A stretch of DNA of 64,000 bases from CATOSD01 sp965203135 (GCA_965203135.1 CBDBBO010000001.1:682001-746000); one strand, 5' to 3'; shown: positions 7,946 through 16,992, numbered from the stretch's first letter. A program made the numbers and translations. Notes: a model not told the origin generated them from the letters alone.

Positions 7946-8788
7946 TTACTTCTCGATGGGCGCTCCCACGATGCTGCCCCACTCCGTCCAGGAGCCGTCG
8001 TAGTTGCGCACGTCGTCGAAGCCCAGAATCTCCGACAGCACAAACCAGGTGTGCGAAGACCTCTCCCCGATGCGGCAGTAGGCTATCGTCTCGCGGCTGC
8101 CGTCGATGCCCTGGGCGCCGTACAGCTCACTGAGAGCTTCAGCAGACTTGAAGGTGCCGTCTTCGTCGACCGCGGACGCCCACGGAATGTTCGAAGCGCC
8201 GGGGATGTGTCCGCCGCGCTGCGAACCCTCCTGCGGCAGGTTGGGCGGGGCCAGAAGCGCGCCGCTGAACTCGTCGGGCGATCGGACGTCCACCAGGGCT
8301 ATGCTGCCTTCGTTCGTCGCGGCCAGCACGTAGTCGCGGTAGGCGCGGATGTCCTCATTGGGCTCCGACGCGGTGTAGCTAGTCGCCTCGTGGCTCGGCA
8401 CATCCGTCGTGAGCGGGCGTCCGTCGGACTCCCAGCGGGCGCGGCCTCCGTTCATCAGGCGAACGTCTGCGTGACCGTAGTAGGTGAGCTGCCAGTACGC
8501 CCACGCGGCGAACCAGTTGTTGTTGTCGCCGTAGAGCACCACCGTCGTGTCGTTGCCGATCCCCGACTCGCCGAGCAGCTTTTCCAATTCGTCCTTGCTT
8601 ATGAGATCGCGCCGCACCGTCTGTTGCAGCTGCGTCTGCCAGTTCCAACCAACCGCTCCAGCGATATGCCCTTGCTCGTACGCAACAGTGTCCACGTCCA
8701 CCTCGACAAGACGCACATTCGCGTCGCCACCGTGGTCGGCGACCCACTGCGTGCTAACCAAGGACTGGGAGTCGGGATAATCGGCCAT
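7946..8788 (-). CDS. Two-domain thiosulfate/3-mercaptopyruvate sulfurtransferase (rhodanese)
   Basis: The 280-residue protein has two rhodanese domains. The N-terminal one (about 8-130) lacks the catalytic Cys (YGDNNNW at that position). The C-terminal one (about 150-280) has the active loop CRIGERSSH with Cys238, the persulfide-forming residue. It transfers sulfane sulfur from thiosulfate or mercaptopyruvate to an acceptor. Arg at loop position 5 (CRxGxR) favours thiosulfate in this family, which is a family rule rather than evidence for this protein. The start ATG has GGAGG 9 nt upstream. It stands alone on the minus strand. Confidence 0.92.
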   Translation of the reverse strand: MADYPDSQSLVSTQWVADHGGDANVRLVEVDVDTVAYEQGHIAGAVGWNWQTQLQQTVRRDLISKDELEKLLGESGIGNDTTVVLYGDNNNWFAAWAYWQLTYYGHADVRLMNGGRARWESDGRPLTTDVPSHEATSYTASEPNEDIRAYRDYVLAATNEGSIALVDVRSPDEFSGALLAPPNLPQEGSQRGGHIPGASNIPWASAVDEDGTFKSAEALSELYGAQGIDGSRETIAYCRIGERSSHTWFVLSEILGFDDVRNYDGSWTEWGSIVGAPIEK

Positions 8789-9051
8789 TTACACACCTCC
8801 AATACTCATTCGACCCAAATGTTTCCGACATCGCATAGTATATACGAATCCGCGCGGTTTGTATCGTGGATGCGAAACGCACACCCGTCCCCATTGGCCA
8901 GCCCAGTTGAGGGCCGGCCCACCGCCTTGACAATCCCTCTCGCCGCCAGTTAACTGTGTCCATCAACAACTATCCGGGAAGGGTCACGCCGCGACCGTGC
9001 GCACTGGCGCCAAGCTGTGGCCAGACCTCCCAATAGGAGGAGACGAACCTG

Positions 9052-9813
9052 ATGAAGAAAGTGCTGATAACCGGGATGAGCGGGCTGATTGGCGGCCTGC
9101 TGAAGGACCACCTGCTGGAGGCGGGAGGGTACGAGCTGACCGCGCTCAACCGCCGCCCTGTAGATGGCATCCCAACTGTACAGGCGGACATCGCAGATCT
9201 GGACGCGATTCGCCCTGCCTTCGAGGGTCAGGAGGTCGTGGTCCACCTGGCGGCCTATCTCGGAGCGCAAGACTGGGAAGGCCAACACTCCGGCAACGTG
9301 CTCGGCACGTACAACGTCTACGAAGCCGCGCGGGAGGCCGGCGCCAAGCGGGTCGTGTTCGCGTCCAGCGGCAATGCGATACGCGGATACGAGCGTGTGC
9401 CTCCCTACTCGCACATAGCGGCCGGCGAGTACGACAAGGTGCCGCCCGAATTCCGCAGGCTCACCCACCACGACGTTCGCCCGGAGGCGCTGTACGGCGC
9501 GGCCAAGGTGTGGGGCGAGGCGCTCGCCCGCCACTTCGCGGACGAGTACGGCATGAGCATGATCTGCGTTCGCATCGGATCGGTAACTACCGGCAACCGG
9601 CCGCGCACGACGCGCGAAAACGCCATCTACCTGAGCCACCGCGACGTTTCGACGCATCTGAAGGCGTGTATCGACGCTCCCTACGACCTCGACTTCGACA
9701 TCTTCTTCGCGGTCTCCAATAACAAGTGGAACTACCGGGACCTATCCCACGCCAAAGATGTGCTCGGCTGGGAGCCCGAAGAGACCGCCGACGACAAGCT
9801 CTTCACGGGCTGA
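9052..9813 (+). CDS. NAD(P)-dependent epimerase/dehydratase-type SDR, uronate-dehydrogenase-like
   Basis: The 253-residue extended short-chain dehydrogenase has the cofactor loop GMSGLIG (8-14), an ASSG segment carrying the catalytic Ser (105-107) and the catalytic YGAAK (Tyr148, Lys152). The C-terminal part (SNNKWNYRDLSHAKDVLGW) resembles uronate dehydrogenases, which oxidise galacturonate or glucuronate, so a sugar substrate is likely. Exact substrate is not assignable. The start ATG follows GGAGGAG at 9 nt. It stands alone, diverging from the rhodanese gene. Confidence 0.8.
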   Translation: MKKVLITGMSGLIGGLLKDHLLEAGGYELTALNRRPVDGIPTVQADIADLDAIRPAFEGQEVVVHLAAYLGAQDWEGQHSGNVLGTYNVYEAAREAGAKRVVFASSGNAIRGYERVPPYSHIAAGEYDKVPPEFRRLTHHDVRPEALYGAAKVWGEALARHFADEYGMSMICVRIGSVTTGNRPRTTRENAIYLSHRDVSTHLKACIDAPYDLDFDIFFAVSNNKWNYRDLSHAKDVLGWEPEETADDKLFTG

Positions 9814-9839
9814 GGTCAGTGGCGTGACAGCCAGGCGGT

Positions 9840-11396
9840 TCACGCCGAAGGTTGGGGCGGCGCCGCTGCGACGTCGGTCCCCGTATCCGGCATCACCCTT
9901 CCGCTTGGACGCGGGGAGACGTCGCCGGTGTCGTGCCGGAACATGAACATGGCCGGGAGTATGGCCACGAGGCACGCCGCCATGGCTATGAGGAAGAAGC
10001 TGCTGAACAGACTCAGCCCGGCGTCGGTCATCTGAGCGCCAAAGCGCACCTGCGCCTGGGCCGCCGTCTCACCCGCCATCGGCATAATAGGAATGCCCGC
10101 GATCAGGTCCTGGAACCTGCCGGCTCCCCAGGCGGCCAGCGCCGCGAGGCCCAGGGTCATGCCCACCATTCGCATCGCGGTGACAAGACTCGCGGCCGCG
10201 CCTCGTATCTCGGGGGGAGCCGGGTTGGTAGCGGCGAGCGCTATGGGCGCAATGACGAGGCCGAAGCCGAAACCGGTAGTCGCGAGGGAAATCGTCAACT
10301 GCGGCTCCCCTACATTTAGCGCCCAGTCGCTCATCAGCCAGTAGCCCAGCGCGCAAAACGCCAGCCCGGCCACGGTTGGAATACGGTATCCGAATCGTCC
10401 GCACATGGCGCCGCCGAGCACAGCGCCCACAGGCATCGCCGCCGTCATGCGCATCAGCCTCAGCCCGCCCTCCAGCGGTGTCATCTGAAGCGCGGTGCTC
10501 GCCATGAGAGGCACCGTCACCATGCCGATGATGAGAGCGCCCCCAACGAGTAGGTGCGTTACGTTGGCCGCGCCTATAGCCGCGCGCCTGAACATGGCCA
10601 GTGGTATGAGCGGGGAGTCTGTACGCCCCTGCCTGACCACGAACAGCACCAGGGCCGCCCCGGAGCCCACGAGGTACGCGACCATCAACGCGTCCGGTGT
10701 ACCTATGCGGGCAAGGCCCAACGTCACGGCGCCGAGTGCGACCGCGAGCAACGCGCCGCCGGCGTAGTCGATTCGTCCCGGGAACAACGGGCTGGGCCGT
10801 ACCAGCCAGAACAGCAGCGCTATCGTAAGCACACACAGCGGTATGTTCACCCAGAAGATCCACTGCCATTCCAGATAGCGCGCGATCAGGCCGCCCCACA
10901 GAGGGCCGATTACGCCGCCAGCCTCTGCCGAGCCCCCCACGATTCCCAGGGGAAGCCCGCGGCGCTCCGGAGGGAACAGGTCGCCTACGATCGCTATGGA
11001 AATCGGCACGAGCGCTCCGGCGCCCACGGCCTGCAGCACGCGCATGGCGACGAGCCACGACAGTTCGGTGGTGAGCGCCACAGCCGCGGACCCTGCCATG
11101 AACAGCACGGTGCACGCGATATAGGCGCGGCGATGCCCGACTACGTCCGACACCCGGCCAATCAGGGGCATGGCCGACACGTAGCCCAGCAGGTAGCCAG
11201 TGATGATCCAACTCGCCTGGTCGACGTCCTTTACCACATCGACCTTCATAAACGTCATGATCTGGGGAAGCACAGTCACTACCACAGTCTGGTCGTCGGC
11301 GGCGATGAACACGCCAAAGCAGATGGGTATGAGGGCGACGTAGGGGGCGAATCGCCTTGGGGCAGCCTGCTCGCCGGATGGACTTCGGGACAACAA
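9840..11396 (-). CDS. MFS exporter of the DHA2 (14-TM) type
   Basis: The 518-residue polytopic protein has about 14 hydrophobic segments. Motifs of drug:H+ antiporter-2 transporters are present: DDQTVV in TM1, GRVSDVVGHRRAY between TM2 and TM3, and GGVIGPLWGG for motif C. Its start (TTG 11396) lies 12 nt after the stop of an LppX/LprG-like lipoprotein gene on the same strand, so the two form an operon. In mycobacteria the equivalent pair, LprG and the MFS protein Rv1410 (P55), exports triacylglycerides and lipoglycans across the periplasm. By analogy this exporter may move lipids rather than drugs. No clear Shine-Dalgarno sequence; the start is uncertain. Confidence 0.85.
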   Translation of the reverse strand: MLSRSPSGEQAAPRRFAPYVALIPICFGVFIAADDQTVVVTVLPQIMTFMKVDVVKDVDQASWIITGYLLGYVSAMPLIGRVSDVVGHRRAYIACTVLFMAGSAAVALTTELSWLVAMRVLQAVGAGALVPISIAIVGDLFPPERRGLPLGIVGGSAEAGGVIGPLWGGLIARYLEWQWIFWVNIPLCVLTIALLFWLVRPSPLFPGRIDYAGGALLAVALGAVTLGLARIGTPDALMVAYLVGSGAALVLFVVRQGRTDSPLIPLAMFRRAAIGAANVTHLLVGGALIIGMVTVPLMASTALQMTPLEGGLRLMRMTAAMPVGAVLGGAMCGRFGYRIPTVAGLAFCALGYWLMSDWALNVGEPQLTISLATTGFGFGLVIAPIALAATNPAPPEIRGAAASLVTAMRMVGMTLGLAALAAWGAGRFQDLIAGIPIMPMAGETAAQAQVRFGAQMTDAGLSLFSSFFLIAMAACLVAILPAMFMFRHDTGDVSPRPSGRVMPDTGTDVAAAPPQPSA

Positions 11397-11408
11397 GAGC
11401 CGTCGGAC

Positions 11409-12134
11409 CTATAGCGGCGGCTCGATCTCGGGAGTTTCGTTGAATCCTGACAGGGTTATCTCGCGAACCGTGCCCGGCGGCTCCGCTGGAGTTATCCGGC
11501 CCTCCATCCTGACTTTCCGCATGAGATAGGTCCCGGCGTCCAGCGTCAGCTCCACCGACACCCAGTCGCTTGCGCCTGCGTCGCCGGAGCTGATCGTCTC
11601 GCCGAAGATTGACCCGAGCGCCTGGGGCGGTATCTTCCCAGCCACACGCCACCCTGGCCCGTCGCTCTCCAGGAGTCTCGGATTTGAGATGTTGCCGAAT
11701 ATATTGGCGATGCCCCTTTCAGGGCTGAAGAATGCGATGGGATTGATCTCAGCGGGAACCCTTTCCCAGGCCCCGGAAAACGGGTTGGTCATGAAATTGT
11801 CCGGGCCGATAGAGATGAAGTTGGCCTTTATGTAGATATTGCCGCCGAACACTCCTCCGAACTCCACCGCCAGCCTGTCCGGCTTGACCACGTCGCCCTC
11901 CGCGTCCTGTATCAGCAGCACGTCCAGCATCGGAGTACCGCCTTCTGGGTGCGCCAGCACGAAGTGGAACGAGTCGAGCTCACCCAACGCCTGAGACGCC
12001 TGGCGAACCAGCGCCGCCGGATCGACCGGGGTCGGCGTGGGAGTGGGCGGCGGACCTTGCTCGCCGCAGCTTGAAATGGCTACGGCCACAACGAGTAATG
12101 CCGCACCGAGGATGACTTTGACAAAAATTCGCAT
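11409..12134 (-). CDS. LppX/LprG-family-like lipoprotein
   Basis: The 241-residue protein has a signal peptide with lipobox ISSC (lipidated Cys23) and a Thr-Pro linker (PTPTPTP). The fold-like body opens with LVRQASQALGELDSFHF and continues through alternating strands that hold DRLAVEFGG, DNFMTNPFSGAW and WVSVELTLDAGT. This layout resembles the LppX_LprAFG lipoproteins, which hold acyl chains in a hydrophobic pocket. It is followed 12 nt later by a DHA2-type MFS exporter. Assignment to the family is by pattern and context, not by a search; it could also be a LolA-like lipoprotein of unknown cargo. Confidence 0.65.
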   Translation of the reverse strand: MRIFVKVILGAALLVVAVAISSCGEQGPPPTPTPTPVDPAALVRQASQALGELDSFHFVLAHPEGGTPMLDVLLIQDAEGDVVKPDRLAVEFGGVFGGNIYIKANFISIGPDNFMTNPFSGAWERVPAEINPIAFFSPERGIANIFGNISNPRLLESDGPGWRVAGKIPPQALGSIFGETISSGDAGASDWVSVELTLDAGTYLMRKVRMEGRITPAEPPGTVREITLSGFNETPEIEPPL

Positions 12135-12173
12135 AACCCACCGGCACAGTTGGAACTACGCTTCTCAAACCGC

Positions 12174-12203
12174 AGTCTAGCACAGGCCGGAATTGGTTGC
12201 TAA
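12174..12203 (-). promoter_or_regulatory. Promoter of the lipoprotein-MFS operon
   Basis: On the minus strand TTAGCA (12198-12203) and an extended -10 TGC-TAGACT (TAGACT at 12174-12179) are 18 nt apart. They lie between the upstream terminator and the lipoprotein start codon at 12134. Confidence 0.5.
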
Positions 12204-12224
12204 GCGGAAGGCAGACGGCGGAAA

Positions 12225-12258
12225 CTGAAAAGGCCCCGCCTGGACATAGGCGGGGCCT
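12225..12258 (-). terminator. Rho-independent terminator
   Basis: Stem AGGCCCCGCC (12231-12240) pairs with GGCGGGGCCT (12249-12258). Read on the minus strand it is followed by TTTTC. It ends the transcript of the secreted anchored protein gene at 12295-13350. Confidence 0.8.
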
Positions 12259-12294
12259 CTCCCCTAAGTGTCTACTTGCTGTTCGGAGCTTTGG

Positions 12295-13350
12295 CTAGCT
12301 GCGGCGACTCCTGATAACCTGGGCTACCACCACTGCCGAACCTCCCGCCAGCAGCGCGATCGCGGCGATCAGCGCCATCTGCCCCAGCATTGACGCTGCA
12401 GGCTCGCCAACTACGGGCGGTTCCGGCGTCGGCTCCGGCGTAGCCGTCGGCTCCGGCGTCGGCGTAGGCGTCGGCTCCGGCGGTCTGGGCGTCTCCACCG
12501 AGAAGGTGGCCAGACCCTGGGCCGCCACGTAAGCTTGGTTGGCGCCGCCGAGACCGGTTGCGCTCACGCCATTGAGAGCGGAGCCGAGCTGTCCGGTTAC
12601 GCTGCTCATGACGCTCTTAGCGACCTGTAGGTTCGCAGCGCCCATCGCGGTTTCGGCGCTCGCCTTGGCCTCCGTCGCCCACTCGCTGACGTTGTTGACG
12701 GCCATCGCCACCGCTCCGGCGCCTTCGTACTCTGCCAGGGCGGCGCTGGCGGTCTCGGCCTCGGCCAGTACGCCATCGTCGATGATGTCAATGGCCATCT
12801 GCGCGTAGGTGTTCAGGTCTTCGGTGGAACCGGCAGCTCTCGCCTTCTCCGCGGCATCGAGGGCCGCCATGACCTGCGCCCTGAGCTTGGCCACCGACCC
12901 GCCCTCGGCCTCTACGACCAGCATTCGCGCGAGAGCTAGATTGCCTTCGCCCGCGAAGTAACCGATGTAAGGGACTTCCGCGCTGGGGTCAGCTACGTCG
13001 GGAGCAGACTCCACGGTAATCGCGAATCCGCCGTAGCTCGCCAGCAGGTTTTCGCCCGTGCTCGAGACGTAGGTGTGAGAAACGCTACCGTCCAGAGCCA
13101 CCGTGAGCGCACCCACGTTTGCTTTGACGGATTCATCATCCGAAATGAGCCATGCGACCAGGTACGAGCCCTCCGCGGGCTGGGATAGCCCCTCCAGGGT
13201 GACCGTGAGCACGTCGCCCAGCGTGTTGCCGTCTGACACGACCGCTGTGCCTTTTACGTTGCCGGTGTGGCCATCGGCCTGCACCAGCGCGGTCGGAACG
13301 GAAATTAACAGAATGAGAGCGAAGAAAACCGCAAGCTTGAATTTTGCCAT
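12295..13350 (-). CDS. Secreted, C-terminally membrane-anchored protein of unknown function
   Basis: The 351-residue protein has a signal peptide (cleavage likely after VQA, residue 25). The N-terminal beta-rich domain (about 30-150) contains LEGLSQPAEGSYLVAWL and DGSVSHTYVS. A helical Ala/Glu-rich middle (about 160-285) follows, then a PTPTPEPTATPEPTPEPP linker and a single C-terminal TM segment ending in RSRRS. The N-terminal domain recalls the extracytoplasmic domain of RskA-like anti-sigma factors, though there is no cytoplasmic zinc-binding part and no sigma factor beside it. Start ATG 13350 follows GGAGGAG; the gene ends at a strong terminator. It probably sits outside the cytoplasmic membrane. 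Confidence 0.75.
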   Translation of the reverse strand: MAKFKLAVFFALILLISVPTALVQADGHTGNVKGTAVVSDGNTLGDVLTVTLEGLSQPAEGSYLVAWLISDDESVKANVGALTVALDGSVSHTYVSSTGENLLASYGGFAITVESAPDVADPSAEVPYIGYFAGEGNLALARMLVVEAEGGSVAKLRAQVMAALDAAEKARAAGSTEDLNTYAQMAIDIIDDGVLAEAETASAALAEYEGAGAVAMAVNNVSEWATEAKASAETAMGAANLQVAKSVMSSVTGQLGSALNGVSATGLGGANQAYVAAQGLATFSVETPRPPEPTPTPTPEPTATPEPTPEPPVVGEPAASMLGQMALIAAIALLAGGSAVVVAQVIRSRRS

Positions 13351-13502
13351 GAAGAGTCTCTCTCCTCCCTTACCGAAAGAGTGTAGCGGCGTGCGCCTAC
13401 ATAACCCTACCACAAGCCAAAGGCTAAGCATAGGCCTTTAGGGGCAATTTACGGCAAAATCCTACCATATGCGCGCCCCGAAAGCAGCCGTCAGCGCCCT
13501 GC

Positions 13503-14906
13503 TCAGCCGGAAGGTGCCGCCTTTTTCGCGGACGTTGGCCGCGTGGGCTGGCGGGCGAGCAGCACCAGCGCCATAGACACGATGGTCGCCGCCGAAAAGG
13601 CGAGGAACGCTATCTCGTAGCTCTCCGTCCGGTCGAACACGAACCCCGATATGACGGGGCCAATGATGATGCCCGTCATCTGTATGCTGCTCCGAAACCC
13701 CTGTATCGTGCCGTACGAGCGCCGTCCGAAGTACTCCGCGAACAGGGCCTGCGGCAGCACGGATATGCCGCCCTGGGCCGCCGCGTAGACCAGCAGAGCG
13801 GGCAGCGCGCCCTGTATGTCCGTCGCCCGCGCCATCAGCACGATGGCGACAGTCATCAGAACCAGAGATACAGCCATCACGTAGCGCTTGTTCACGTAGT
13901 CGCCCAGCGCTCCAAGCCCGAGCCGGCCGGGAATACTCATCCAGCCAGCCGAGCCGGCGAGGAAGGCGGCGAAGACAGGAGACGCGCCCAGCCCCTCGAA
14001 GTAAGGCACCAGGTGAAGACCAACGCCTCCACTTACGAGCGACCTCGCGGCGATGGACAGCGTGAGATACCAGAAGCTGGACGTGCTCATCGCCTCCCGC
14101 GCCGAAAAGTCTGCGGACAGGTCGGGCTGCGCGACCCGCGCCCGGCCCGTGCCGTCCGTCTGCCTCCTTGGCGCGTCGCCATCCGGCATATAGCCGTAAG
14201 GCTCGGGGCGGTGCCGCATGACCAGACCAATGGGCGTACCGAGTAGGAAGACGAACACGCCCACCATGAGCGCCGCCGTGCTCCAGCCGTATCGCTCGAC
14301 GAGCCAGCCAAGCACCGGCACGAACAGCCCTCCCAGCCCGACGCCAGACCACATGATTCCGAAGGCCAGGCCGCGTTTGCGGTTGAACCAGTTGGCGACG
14401 GCCGTGGTCATGGGCATGCCCATGCCGATACTGTTGCCGAGCGAAATGAGGAGCACGTAGACGAGCACGAAGTCGAGGAAGTTGTCGACCCGGCTGAAGA
14501 GGACGTACCCCAGGGCCATTATGGGGACGCCTATGAAGATGAGCCGGCGCGGCCCGAGCCTGTCTACAAGCCACCCCTCCACCGGACCGAACAACCCGGA
14601 CTCGAGCCGGGCCAGGGAAAAAGCTACTGAAATCTGCGTGCGGTTCCAGCCGAACTGGTTCTGGAGCGGGATGATGAAGTTGCCGAATCCGTGGAAGTTG
14701 ACACCCGCGGAGAAGGCCATGCCGAGCCCGCCGGCCAGCACTATCCACCAGCCGTAAAAGACGCGCCTGCGACGTCCGCGCGTGGTCCGTGGCGGTGGAG
14801 GTGTGGTCTGCCGGCGCCTGCCGCTTCTGAAGCGGCCGAATATGTTCAAACGAATCGGTCTCTCATTCTTTCTGTCCCCTTGGGCGGTCCCGAAGCCCAA
14901 TGCCAA
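13503..14906 (-). CDS. MFS transporter, monocarboxylate/oxalate-formate-antiporter-like
   Basis: The protein of up to 467 residues has about 12 TM segments in two halves. TM1 carries FYGWWIVLAGGLGMAFSAG, the hallmark of the MCT/OFA-like MFS branch. DRLGPRR follows TM2, and a hydrophilic loop (RHRPEPYGYMPDGD) lies between the halves. Members carry monocarboxylates or other organic anions; the substrate here is unknown. The start is uncertain: the first possible codon is TTG 14906, but the 50 residues before TM1 are basic and family members usually lack them. A later start such as TTG 14846 is possible. It lies 79 nt after the sirtuin gene on the same strand. Confidence 0.82.
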   Translation of the reverse strand: MALGFGTAQGDRKNERPIRLNIFGRFRSGRRRQTTPPPPRTTRGRRRRVFYGWWIVLAGGLGMAFSAGVNFHGFGNFIIPLQNQFGWNRTQISVAFSLARLESGLFGPVEGWLVDRLGPRRLIFIGVPIMALGYVLFSRVDNFLDFVLVYVLLISLGNSIGMGMPMTTAVANWFNRKRGLAFGIMWSGVGLGGLFVPVLGWLVERYGWSTAALMVGVFVFLLGTPIGLVMRHRPEPYGYMPDGDAPRRQTDGTGRARVAQPDLSADFSAREAMSTSSFWYLTLSIAARSLVSGGVGLHLVPYFEGLGASPVFAAFLAGSAGWMSIPGRLGLGALGDYVNKRYVMAVSLVLMTVAIVLMARATDIQGALPALLVYAAAQGGISVLPQALFAEYFGRRSYGTIQGFRSSIQMTGIIIGPVISGFVFDRTESYEIAFLAFSAATIVSMALVLLARQPTRPTSAKKAAPSG

Positions 14907-14917
14907 AACGCAGCCGA

Positions 14918-14953
14918 TTCTATACCACTCGCCCGAGTGTGGCTATCTGTCAA
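14918..14953 (-). promoter_or_regulatory. Promoter-like region with a palindrome, upstream of the MFS gene
   Basis: On the minus strand a perfect TTGACA (14948-14953) is followed by the inverted repeat CACTCG-GG-CGAGTG (14926-14939) and then TATAGAAT (14917-14924 region). The 23-nt spacing is too long for a normal sigma70 promoter, so this would need an activator bound at the palindrome, or it is coincidence. Confidence 0.3.
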
Positions 14954-14985
14954 GCGGGTGCGGTCGTCCGCCTGCCCCTGTCCCG

Positions 14986-15777
14986 CTAGGCCCGCCTGAG
15001 AGCGCGGACTCGCTTAACGAGCGCGGGCAGCGACTCGGCAGTCGAGCTTTGCAGCGCGACGTCCGCCAGCGGCGTAAGCGGGGTGTCGTTGGGGTTCGCC
15101 TCGATCAGCAGCCCGCCGTATGCCTTGACTGTCTCGGGAAAGCTCGCGGCGGGATACACCGTCGCCGACGTTCCCGCCACGATGATGCAGTCGCATCTTT
15201 CAGTTTCCGCAAAGCAGCGTGCGAGCACGCTGCGGGGTATCGGCTCGCCGAACATCACCGTGTCAGACTTGACTATAGCGCCGCACTCGGGGCAGTCTGG
15301 CCTGCCCTCGTGCATCTCCTCGAACTGCCGCCGGGTCCATCGCGCCTCGCAAGCGATGCACCGCATCTTGGTCCGGTTTCCGTGTATCTCGGTGACGTTT
15401 CGCGAGCCAGCCACGTTGTGTAGATCGTCCACGTTCTGCGTGATAATCATACGCAGCACGCCAATCGTCTCCAACTCCGCCAGTGCGTAGTGGCCGGCGT
15501 TGGGCGACGCGCTCTCTATTGCCGCACGAAAGTGGCTGCGCTCTGGACCGGATTCCAGCTCACGCTGCCTTCGCGTGTAGCCCGCCGGATCCGCCAAGAA
15601 CTCCTGGTAGCCCGTCATGCTCGGCTCGCCGATGCGCGTCCACAGCCCGCCCTCCCCCCTGAAAGTGGGGATGCCGCTTTCGACTGAGAGGCCCGCGCCG
15701 GTGAGGGCGACCACGTAGGTCGACTCCACTATCAACCTGGCCGCCGTGTCGATCGCGTGCTCGAGGTGTTCGTCCAT
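14986..15777 (-). CDS. cobB: NAD-dependent protein deacylase (sirtuin)
   Basis: The 263-residue sirtuin removes acyl groups from lysines using NAD+. It has the NAD motif GAGLSVESGIPTFRG (27-41), TQNVDDLH, the catalytic His in EIHGN, and a zinc site formed by two Cys pairs (CIAC and CPEC). The late NAD-binding motifs GTSATVYPAASFP and EANPNDTPL are present. Start ATG follows AGGAGGT by 7 nt. It is 33 nt downstream of recF on the same strand and may belong to a ligA-recF-cobB transcript. The substrate type is not predictable: the region where class III enzymes keep Tyr/Arg for succinyl-lysine was not resolved. Confidence 0.93.
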   Translation of the reverse strand: MDEHLEHAIDTAARLIVESTYVVALTGAGLSVESGIPTFRGEGGLWTRIGEPSMTGYQEFLADPAGYTRRQRELESGPERSHFRAAIESASPNAGHYALAELETIGVLRMIITQNVDDLHNVAGSRNVTEIHGNRTKMRCIACEARWTRRQFEEMHEGRPDCPECGAIVKSDTVMFGEPIPRSVLARCFAETERCDCIIVAGTSATVYPAASFPETVKAYGGLLIEANPNDTPLTPLADVALQSSTAESLPALVKRVRALRRA

Positions 15778-15810
15778 TTGGTACCTCCTGCAAGTTGTCC
15801 GGAGCGGGCC

Positions 15811-16992
15811 TCACTCGCGCGATACGCGCCCACGCTCGACGACGAACCTGGTCATTCCGGCGAGGAACCGCGACTCTATCGACCCGCGGTCGGCGGTGCT
15901 GATTATGCACTGCTCGTAGCCGGAAATGACCTCCAGCACGTGCGCGCGGCGCGCGGCGTCCAGCTCCGACAACACGTCGTCGAGCAGCAGCACCGGCTGG
16001 TGGCCGCGCCGCTCTGCAATATGAGCGACCTCCGCAAGCTTGATAGCGAGCGCCGCGGTGCGCACCTGGCCGCGTGAGGCGTAGGACGCGGCGTTGGCGC
16101 CGCCGGTCAGCACCAGCACGTCGTCGCGGTGCGGCCCCGCGAGCGTGACGCCCTGGGCAATCTCCCGGTCGAGCCGCTCGGCAATGGCGCGCCGAAAGGC
16201 GTCGGCGAAAGCTTCGGCCCCGTCGTCACAACCCGCGTCTACGCTAGGGCGGTACACCAGGTGGAGACACTCGGCCCCACCGGAAAGCTCCTCGTGCGCC
16301 GGGCGCGCAAGCCGTGAAAGGTCCTGTAACGCGCTCCCGCGTGCCTGTGTAACGCGCTGCCCTTCGGAAACCAGTTGCTGATTCCAGAAGTCCAGCTCGT
16401 CGGGGCGCGAGCTGCCGAGGCGAACCATTCGCAGCAGCCGGTTTCGTTGCCGCACGATGTTCTGGTATCGCTGCAAAGATCGCAGGTAGCCGCGATCGAG
16501 CTGTGAAATGAGAATGTCAAGGTAGCGCCTGCGCCCGGAGGGAGGGCCGTAGATGAACTCGAGGTCGCTTGCAGTGAACAGCACCGCGTTAAGCTGGCCC
16601 ACCAGCTCGGAGGCCCGCCGGTCTACGCCGTTGACCCGGTAGCGCTTCTGGAGCGGCCCCTCCCCTGTCGGGCCGGTCAGATCGCCGGCATCGGTCGCGG
16701 GCTGCGGCGGAAGGCGCGCGAGGTCGATCTGCACGCGCAGGGACTCGGCTCCACGTACGAGCCTGGCCGCGACGCGCGTGTGCGTCACGGCACCCCGGGG
16801 TTGCTGGCACACTAGTTCCCTGTCCGAGGCGGCGCGAGGCGATTTGGCGATGGCCAGCAGGTACACCGCCTCCAACAGGTTGCTCTTGCCCTGACCGTTC
16901 GCACCGGATACGAGCGCCATGCCGGGACCGAGCGGCAGTTCAAGACGCTCGTAGTTTCGGAAATTTGCAAGGTCCAGGTGTTCGATATAGAT
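15811..16992 (-). CDS. recF: DNA replication and repair protein RecF, probable ATC start
   Basis: RecF is an SMC-like ATPase that loads RecA at gaps with RecO and RecR. The Walker A loop GANGQGKSN (30-38), a signature region (ASRGQVRTAALAIKLAE) and Walker B (VLLLDDVLSELDAARR) are all visible. The frame continues upstream of the first ATG (16920) with the family's conserved N-terminus, IYIEHLDLANFRNYERLELP, up to a stop at 17002-17004. The only position matching the usual RecF start is ATC at 16990-16992, with GAGGT exactly 6 nt upstream. This gives 393 residues. No ATG, GTG or TTG is available there. Confidence 0.93.
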   Translation of the reverse strand: MYIEHLDLANFRNYERLELPLGPGMALVSGANGQGKSNLLEAVYLLAIAKSPRAASDRELVCQQPRGAVTHTRVAARLVRGAESLRVQIDLARLPPQPATDAGDLTGPTGEGPLQKRYRVNGVDRRASELVGQLNAVLFTASDLEFIYGPPSGRRRYLDILISQLDRGYLRSLQRYQNIVRQRNRLLRMVRLGSSRPDELDFWNQQLVSEGQRVTQARGSALQDLSRLARPAHEELSGGAECLHLVYRPSVDAGCDDGAEAFADAFRRAIAERLDREIAQGVTLAGPHRDDVLVLTGGANAASYASRGQVRTAALAIKLAEVAHIAERRGHQPVLLLDDVLSELDAARRAHVLEVISGYEQCIISTADRGSIESRFLAGMTRFVVERGRVSRE

